From the NCBI GenBank assembly GCA_964470025.1, contig CAYXZR010000030.1, positions 1 to 10,344 on the forward strand: a DNA stretch of 10,344 nucleotides, in the 5' to 3' direction. The notes under the pieces are model-generated. The model ran no database searches and had not been told where the DNA came from. It saw nothing but the letters and a program-made list of their open reading frames with translations. Source of the DNA: CAYXZR01 sp964470025 (GTDB lineage Bacteria > Patescibacteriota > Patescibacteriia > Buchananbacterales > UBA6539). Shown here one piece after another: positions 6,003 through 10,344 of the stretch. Position 1 is the stretch's first letter; each line of letters starts with the position of its first letter. The position numbers and the translations under genes were made by a program.

Positions 6003-8855
6003 TTATTGGCACGACTCGCACAATGGATCATCTATCTTACACAGTGATAGCTTTGGTTTAACTTCTTCTTGCTGTACTTCTGTGGTTTGCTGGATTGGCT
6101 GAGATACTGCCTGTGGCGCTGAAGCTGGCTGCTGAAGTGGTTGCTGTTTGGCTGCTGTCGCTTGTGTTTCAGTCATAGCTGCTTGCTGCTGTTTAGCCAA
6201 ATTTAGGGTACTCTTTTCAATAGCTGATGCACCTAGGCTTCTAAGGTAATATGTAGTCTTAAGCCCCATCTCCCATGCTAGCATATATGCGTCACTGATT
6301 CGCTTTCCTGAAGTTCCTTTGATAAAGAGGTTTAGTGACTGACTTTGATCAATCCAACGACCACGAGCTGCGGCTGACTTGATTAACCAGCTTGGATCAA
6401 TGTCAAATACTTCCTTGTACTTATTTCTTAGCTCCATTGGAATTGAGCTAATGTTTGCAATACTTCCATCATGCGCCTTAATCTCGTCGAGCATTTCTCG
6501 ATTCCAAATATTAAGTTTCTTTAAGTCTGCAACCAAGTACGGATTAACAATTGCAAACTCGCCACTCATGTTTGATTTTACATATGCGTTTTTGTAGATT
6601 GGCTCAATACTTGGGAATGCACCCACAATATTTGCAGTAGTTGCTGTTGGAGCAATTGCCATGCAGTTTGAGTTACGCATTCCATGCTCTTTTACTGACT
6701 CTCGTACTGGTTGCCAGTCAAGCTTAGTTTGTCGACTACATTTAATTTCTTCTCCTCGCTCTTGTGAAAGCAAATCAATTGTATCAACCGGGAAGATTCC
6801 TCTGTCCCATTTTGAACCACGGTATGATTTGTATGTTCCCCGCTCTTTAGCCAGTAGTGATGATGCAAGGATTGAGTAATATGAAATTACTTCCTGACAG
6901 TAATCTGAGAATTCAATACATTCATCAGTATCAAAATGAATATCAAGTTGATATAGCGCGTCCTGGAATCCACCAACACCCAATCCAACTGGTCTGTGCT
7001 TGAGATTTGAACTTTTACCTTCTTTTGTTGGATAGAAGTTAATATCAATTACATTATCCAACATCCGCATGCCATATCCGACTGTTTCTTTTACCTTTTG
7101 TACATCAAGTTTACCGTCGGTAATGTGTCGAGCGAGATTGACCCAACCAAGATTACAGACTGCTGTTTCGTCAGCTGAGGTGTTAAGCGTAATTTCAGTA
7201 CATAGATTTGAACTATGAATAACACCAGCGTGATCTTGAGGAGATCGAACGTTACATGAATCCTTCCATGTCATCCATGGATGCCCGGTTTCAAAAATCA
7301 TCATGATCATCTTCTTCCAAAGCTCTTTAGCACGCACTTTCTTGAATAGTCGAATCTTTCCTTGCTCTGCAAGTCGCTCATAATGCTCGTAGCGCTTCTC
7401 AAAATTTGCACCATAAATATGATGTAGATCTGGCGTTTCGTCTGGTGAGAATAGTGTCCACTCTTTATCGTCACGTACGCGCTTCATAAACACATCTGGA
7501 ATCCAGTTTGCAGTATTCATATCATGTGTTCGACGTCGTTCATCACCAGTGTTTTTCTTCAATTCCAAGAAATCGTAAATATCAAGATGCCATGTTTCTA
7601 AATACGCACATGTAGCACCACGTCGGCGTCCTGACCGATTAATTGCCACTGTTGTGTCATTAGCCACCTTGAGGAATGGCACTACACCTTGAGACTCAAC
7701 ACCGGTCCCCTTAATAAGTGATCCCATAGCGCGGAGAGATGACCAGTCATTAGCAATACCACCTGACCATTTTGACATTTGGGCATTGTCGCCAATACAT
7801 TTAAAAATATGGTCGAGTGAATCTTCAACTGTTGTAAGGTAGCATGAGCTTAGCTGTGGGTGTGGTGTACCAGCATGGAACAGTGTCGGTGTTGAAGGCA
7901 CAAATCGCATGCTTGAAATCACTTCATAGAATTCCATTGCTCGCTTCTCTGGCTCTTCTTCATCAATTGCAACTCCCATTGCAATACGCATCCAAAATGC
8001 CTGTGGTGATTCTAAAATCTTTTTGGTTTCTGGGTTACGCACTAAGTACCGATCACATAGTGTCTGCGCGCCCAAATATACAAACAAATCATCTCGCTCT
8101 GGACGAAGCGCTTGAGACAACTTAGTAAGATCCATTTGTAAAAGCTTTGGATCAAGTCGGCCGATTTGTACACCTTTGGTAATATTTGCAATGAAACTCT
8201 CTCGGTATGCTTGATCAAAATTTTTGTATTCAATTTTATTTCCCTCACCAAATACCTCACGGTACAACGCTGCAAATACTAACCGAGCTGCTAGTTTAGA
8301 GTAGGCTGGATCTCGTTCAATAAATGAACGTGCTGTTAATGCAAGCGCCTGGGAAATTTCTTTGGTTGTGATATTTTCGTAAAGGTTTGATTCACACTGC
8401 TTAATGATCATGTCGATATCAACATCCGCCTCTACACCCACTGCTGCATGCTGCAATGATTTTCTAATCTTTTTGTTTGAAAACTTCTCTGTCTTTCCAG
8501 AACGCTTTACCACTGTAAGATCATTTTGCTCAATTTTTTCTAAAACTTCTTTCTTCTTCTCTTCTCTACCCTTGGCGTGCTCGTATCGATAAATAATATA
8601 TGCCTTCGCTACATCAAATAATCCATTTTCCATCAAAACGCGCTCGACATAATTCTGAACATCTTCAACTGTTGGTGTCTTATCGCCTGGGAATGATGCT
8701 TCCAACTCGCTAATAACCTTCTGTGAGATTTCTTGAGCTGCAGACTGGCTACTTTGCCCTGTTGTTGCTTGATATGCCTTACTAATTGCAACCATTATTT
8801 TGGTTGTATCAAACTCGACAATTGAGCCATTTCTTTTTTTGATCTTGGTTATCAT
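6003..8855 (-). CDS. nrdA: class I ribonucleotide reductase R1 subunit with two N-terminal ATP-cones
   Basis: The catalytic large subunit reduces ribonucleoside diphosphates to deoxy forms and needs NrdB for the radical. From the ATG at 8855 it has 950 residues, longer than E. coli NrdA (about 760) because of an extra N-terminal cone and a C-terminal linker. Residues 1-95 form one ATP-cone (KKRNG, then EF and KI) and about 112-205 a second (VVKRSG, then F and KKI) that aligns with the single E. coli cone. The barrel has redox Cys338 (SSCYL) and Cys567 (AVCNLGWVN), thiyl Cys552 with Asn550 and Glu554 (SNLCTEI), and the radical-transfer pair Tyr869-Tyr870. A Gln/Pro/Ala-rich linker (about 888-935) leads to the tail cysteines 946 and 949 (LCESCQ). 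The ATG at 8855 is chosen because an AAGGAGG lies upstream and the first cone begins there; a TTG at 8879 would lie upstream of the Shine-Dalgarno. No intein is present. Confidence 0.96.
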   Translation of the reverse strand: MITKIKKRNGSIVEFDTTKIMVAISKAYQATTGQSSQSAAQEISQKVISELEASFPGDKTPTVEDVQNYVERVLMENGLFDVAKAYIIYRYEHAKGREEKKKEVLEKIEQNDLTVVKRSGKTEKFSNKKIRKSLQHAAVGVEADVDIDMIIKQCESNLYENITTKEISQALALTARSFIERDPAYSKLAARLVFAALYREVFGEGNKIEYKNFDQAYRESFIANITKGVQIGRLDPKLLQMDLTKLSQALRPERDDLFVYLGAQTLCDRYLVRNPETKKILESPQAFWMRIAMGVAIDEEEPEKRAMEFYEVISSMRFVPSTPTLFHAGTPHPQLSSCYLTTVEDSLDHIFKCIGDNAQMSKWSGGIANDWSSLRAMGSLIKGTGVESQGVVPFLKVANDTTVAINRSGRRRGATCAYLETWHLDIYDFLELKKNTGDERRRTHDMNTANWIPDVFMKRVRDDKEWTLFSPDETPDLHHIYGANFEKRYEHYERLAEQGKIRLFKKVRAKELWKKMIMMIFETGHPWMTWKDSCNVRSPQDHAGVIHSSNLCTEITLNTSADETAVCNLGWVNLARHITDGKLDVQKVKETVGYGMRMLDNVIDINFYPTKEGKSSNLKHRPVGLGVGGFQDALYQLDIHFDTDECIEFSDYCQEVISYYSILASSLLAKERGTYKSYRGSKWDRGIFPVDTIDLLSQERGEEIKCSRQTKLDWQPVRESVKEHGMRNSNCMAIAPTATTANIVGAFPSIEPIYKNAYVKSNMSGEFAIVNPYLVADLKKLNIWNREMLDEIKAHDGSIANISSIPMELRNKYKEVFDIDPSWLIKSAAARGRWIDQSQSLNLFIKGTSGKRISDAYMLAWEMGLKTTYYLRSLGASAIEKSTLNLAKQQQAAMTETQATAAKQQPLQQPASAPQAVSQPIQQTTEVQQEEVKPKLSLCKIDDPLCESCQ

Positions 8856-8868
8856 AGCGCTTTGAGTG

Positions 8869-8875
8869 CCTCCTT
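8869..8875 (-). promoter_or_regulatory. nrdA ribosome binding site, unusually distant
   Basis: AAGGAGG on the minus strand is the strongest Shine-Dalgarno sequence seen before any gene start in this window. It lies 13 nt before the ATG at 8855, longer than the usual 5-9 nt. No ATG, GTG or TTG occurs in frame between them, so this ATG is still the best start. Confidence 0.7.
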
Positions 8876-8940
8876 CCAAATGGATTAGTTATTTATTTTT
8901 TTCTAATTTTTCTTATAAAAAAGTGGTTTTTGAGAGAAAA

Positions 8941-8974
8941 AAAACAGATACCGGGTGTATAAACAATATCTATT
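8941..8974 (-). terminator. possible weak attenuator hairpin in the nrdA leader
   Basis: On the minus strand AATAGATAT (8974-8966) can pair with GTATCTGTT (8951-8943) as nine base pairs, two of them G-U, around a 14-nt loop. A run of eight T (8944-8937) overlaps and follows the 3' arm. Transcripts from the candidate upstream promoter would cross it. The stem is AU-rich and would be weak, so termination here is speculative. Confidence 0.25.
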
Positions 8975-9039
8975 ATATCTAATTTGCAGTTTTTGTTTTT
9001 GTTTTTTGCGGGTCAGATTTTTTGAGAAACCTCTCTCGC

Positions 9040-9072
9040 TAGGGTCTTATTAGTATATCGCAATTTACCCTA
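9040..9072. repeat. inverted repeat TAGGGT/ACCCTA around the candidate nrdA promoter
   Basis: TAGGGT (9040-9045) and ACCCTA (9067-9072) are perfect 6-bp inverted arms 21 nt apart. One arm lies in the spacer of the candidate promoter and the other near its predicted start, with the -10 box between, as an operator could. It does not resemble the NrdR box consensus. Short arms can arise by chance. Confidence 0.3.
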
Positions 9073-9080
9073 TCAAACAA
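9052..9080 (-). promoter_or_regulatory. candidate upstream promoter of nrdA
   Basis: TTGTTT (9080-9075), a 17-nt spacer and TATACT (9057-9052) form a sigma70-like promoter on the minus strand, placed after the ftsZ terminator. The -10 matches five of six bases and the -35 three of six. The start would be near 9045, giving a leader of about 190 nt. A second TATAAT at 8977-8972, closer to nrdA, lacks a recognisable -35. Confidence 0.45.
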
Positions 9081-9097
9081 CTCTCTTAAAACCCAAT

Positions 9098-9130
9098 AAA
9101 AAAGCCCCGAGAGTATAGAACTTCGGGGCT
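9098..9130 (-). terminator. intrinsic terminator after ftsZ
   Basis: Minus-strand AGCCCCGA (9130-9123) and TCGGGGCT (9110-9103) form a perfect 8-bp, GC-rich stem around a 12-nt loop, followed by a run of six T (9103-9098). It lies 17 nt after the ftsZ stop codon and separates ftsZ from nrdA. Confidence 0.88.
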
Positions 9131-9147
9131 GTGTATAACTTTTTATT

Positions 9148-10320
9148 TTACTTCATTTTTTTCCTGATGAATGCTGGAATATCAAGCTCTTCTTCCTCTA
9201 CTGATTTCTCTGGCTTCTTAGGCGCTGGTCGCTTTGGCACTGGCTTCTGTAGCTCTTCAATTTCGTGCGCCTGATTGTCTTTTTGTGTATCAATAAACTG
9301 TGTTGGTTTGTATGAAGACTCCTGCTGAGGGATTGATGCGCTCTCCATAATGCTTGATTTTGCTGAGCGTTTGTTAAAATCTGTTGCAATAACAGTAATT
9401 TTAACTTCTTCTTTGAGGCTTTCGTTAATAACTGCACCAAAGATGACTTTTGCTCCAGGATCTGCAGACTGTGTAATGATTTTTGCAGCCTCACTTACCT
9501 CATGCATACCTAACGATGGTCCACCGATTACAGTAAAGAGGATTCCCTTAGCGCCTTCAATTGAAAGCTCAAGCAACGGACTTGCAATAGCTGCTTTAGC
9601 AGCTTCAACGGCTCGATTATCCCCTGAACCCTGACCGATACCCATAAGCGCTGAGCCCGTGTCTTGCATAATTGTCCTGACGTCAGCAAAGTCGACGTTT
9701 ACTAAGCCAGGAACAGTGATTAATTCTGCAATTCCCTGCACTCCTTGACGCAATACATCATCACAAACAGTAAATGCATCTAGTAGTGAGGTTTTTTTAT
9801 CAATAACTTGGAGTAATCTGTCATTTGGAATTGTAACAATTGCATCTACTTTACTCTCGAGCTCTCGATATGCATGTTCAGCAATTTCCTGTCGCTGTGC
9901 ACCTTCAAATCCGAATGGCTTTGTTACGACTGCCACGGTGAGCGCACCTTGCTCACGAGCCATATTTGCAACTACAGGAGCTGCTCCTGAACCAGTACCG
10001 CCACCAAGGCCGCAGGTGATAAATACCATATCAGAACCTTTAAGCACGTCCCTGATCTCACCCTGTGATTCTTCAGCGGCTTTTCTACCAGTACTTGGAT
10101 CCATGCCAGCACCAAGACCACGAGTGGTCATCTTACCTATATGCAATTTGGTAGCTGCTTGTGAATGATGCAATGCCTGAACATCTGTGTTGATTGCGAC
10201 GAATTCAACACCTTTAATCTTGGCTGCAATCATTCGGTTGACTGCTGAGTTTCCTGAACCACCAACACCAACAACCTTGATCTTTGCAAAAGTTTCTATG
10301 TCTGGCTTAATTTCGGCCAT
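9148..10320 (-). CDS. ftsZ: cell division GTPase FtsZ
   Basis: The bacterial tubulin homologue polymerises into the Z ring at mid-cell and recruits the division machinery. The 390-residue product has the usual length. It shows the N-terminal nucleotide-binding motif GGSGNSAVNRM (20-30), the tubulin signature GGGTGSG (106-112), the T7 synergy loop VNVDFADVRTIM (207-218) whose Asp residues activate GTP hydrolysis in the neighbouring subunit, a variable Pro/Lys/Glu-rich linker (about 320-378) and the conserved C-terminal peptide DIPAFIRKKMK (380-390), which binds FtsA or other membrane tethers. The start ATG is preceded by GGAAG and gives a typical FtsZ N-terminus (MAEIKPDIETFAKIKVVGVG). The frame stays open to the window edge, but those few codons do not look like FtsZ. 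Only 24 nt lie upstream in the window, so an ftsA neighbour cannot be checked. Confidence 0.98.
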   Translation of the reverse strand: MAEIKPDIETFAKIKVVGVGGSGNSAVNRMIAAKIKGVEFVAINTDVQALHHSQAATKLHIGKMTTRGLGAGMDPSTGRKAAEESQGEIRDVLKGSDMVFITCGLGGGTGSGAAPVVANMAREQGALTVAVVTKPFGFEGAQRQEIAEHAYRELESKVDAIVTIPNDRLLQVIDKKTSLLDAFTVCDDVLRQGVQGIAELITVPGLVNVDFADVRTIMQDTGSALMGIGQGSGDNRAVEAAKAAIASPLLELSIEGAKGILFTVIGGPSLGMHEVSEAAKIITQSADPGAKVIFGAVINESLKEEVKITVIATDFNKRSAKSSIMESASIPQQESSYKPTQFIDTQKDNQAHEIEELQKPVPKRPAPKKPEKSVEEEELDIPAFIRKKMK

Positions 10321-10344
10321 ACGCTTCCGTGGAATATGAAGTAT

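Noticed and set aside
7844..8275. Overlapping open frames opposite to and out of frame with nrdA
   Set aside because: They sit within the highly conserved NrdA coding region, have no plausible ribosome binding context and no recognisable motif.
6003..8855. Intein or intron in nrdA
   Set aside because: RNR genes often host these, but the NrdA frame is continuous and the extra length is explained by a second ATP-cone and the C-terminal linker.
5884..9100. NrdR boxes upstream of nrdA or nrdB
   Set aside because: AT-rich stretches such as GATATATT and AGATATAA match only the TATA core of the consensus; no pair with the expected spacing is seen.
9198..9494. Alternative minus-strand frame inside ftsZ
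   Set aside because: Its Gln/Leu/Ser-rich composition is that of an out-of-frame reading of the FtsZ linker; the FtsZ frame is complete.
1..10344. UGA recoded to glycine or tryptophan
   Set aside because: All genes read through with the standard code, tryptophan is encoded by TGG, and prfB with its UGA frameshift site is present.
1..10344. CRISPR arrays, insertion sequences, tRNA or rRNA genes
   Set aside because: I saw no spaced direct repeats, transposase, terminal inverted repeats or cloverleaf-like sequence; the gaps between genes are short and explained by terminators and promoters.

Overview
All recognisable genes in this window lie on the minus strand, so transcription runs from high to low coordinates. 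The window is moderately AT-rich, densely packed and mostly housekeeping in content. I see no mobile element, CRISPR array, tRNA or rRNA. Gene content and style (very tight gene spacing, few strong Shine-Dalgarno sequences, small membrane-anchored proteins of unknown family) suggest a Patescibacteria/CPR bacterium, perhaps of Parcubacteria type. This is an inference from overall impression and not a proven assignment. UGA is clearly a stop codon here: an intact prfB carries the classic in-frame UGA frameshift site. That argues against the UGA-to-glycine code of Gracilibacteria and Absconditabacteria.

In order of transcription, three blocks can be seen. (1) ftsZ (10320-9148) is closed by a strong intrinsic terminator. 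(2) The class I ribonucleotide reductase genes follow: nrdA (8855-6003), with a leader of nearly 300 nt holding candidate promoter elements, then nrdB (5883-4873). They are separated by two tandem hairpins, and nrdB is closed by another terminator. NrdB has phenylalanine where the radical tyrosine normally sits and glutamate as first metal ligand, the signature of class Ic (Mn/Fe) subunits. (3) A short gap holds an extended -10 promoter. It starts a compact run of at least seven genes with gaps of 1-6 nt or a small overlap: a coiled-coil membrane protein, a one-domain alkylguanine-DNA alkyltransferase-like protein, an HtrA-type serine protease, an eight-cysteine membrane-anchored protein, prfB (release factor 2), a UDP-N-acetylhexosamine 6-dehydrogenase, and the start of an NAD-dependent sugar epimerase cut by the window edge.

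Functionally, block 1 is cell division and block 2 is dNTP supply. Block 3 mixes envelope protein quality control, DNA alkylation handling, translation termination and surface-polysaccharide precursor synthesis. Because the genes of block 3 abut one another and mostly lack a good Shine-Dalgarno sequence, RF2 autoregulation by frameshifting may also affect the downstream sugar genes through translational coupling.

I did not find a convincing new multi-gene system. The points most worth a second look are the Phe-type R2 subunit with its two-ATP-cone R1 partner, the prfB frameshift inside a sugar-nucleotide operon, the nearly leaderless promoter, and the unrecognised eight-cysteine protein between htrA and prfB.
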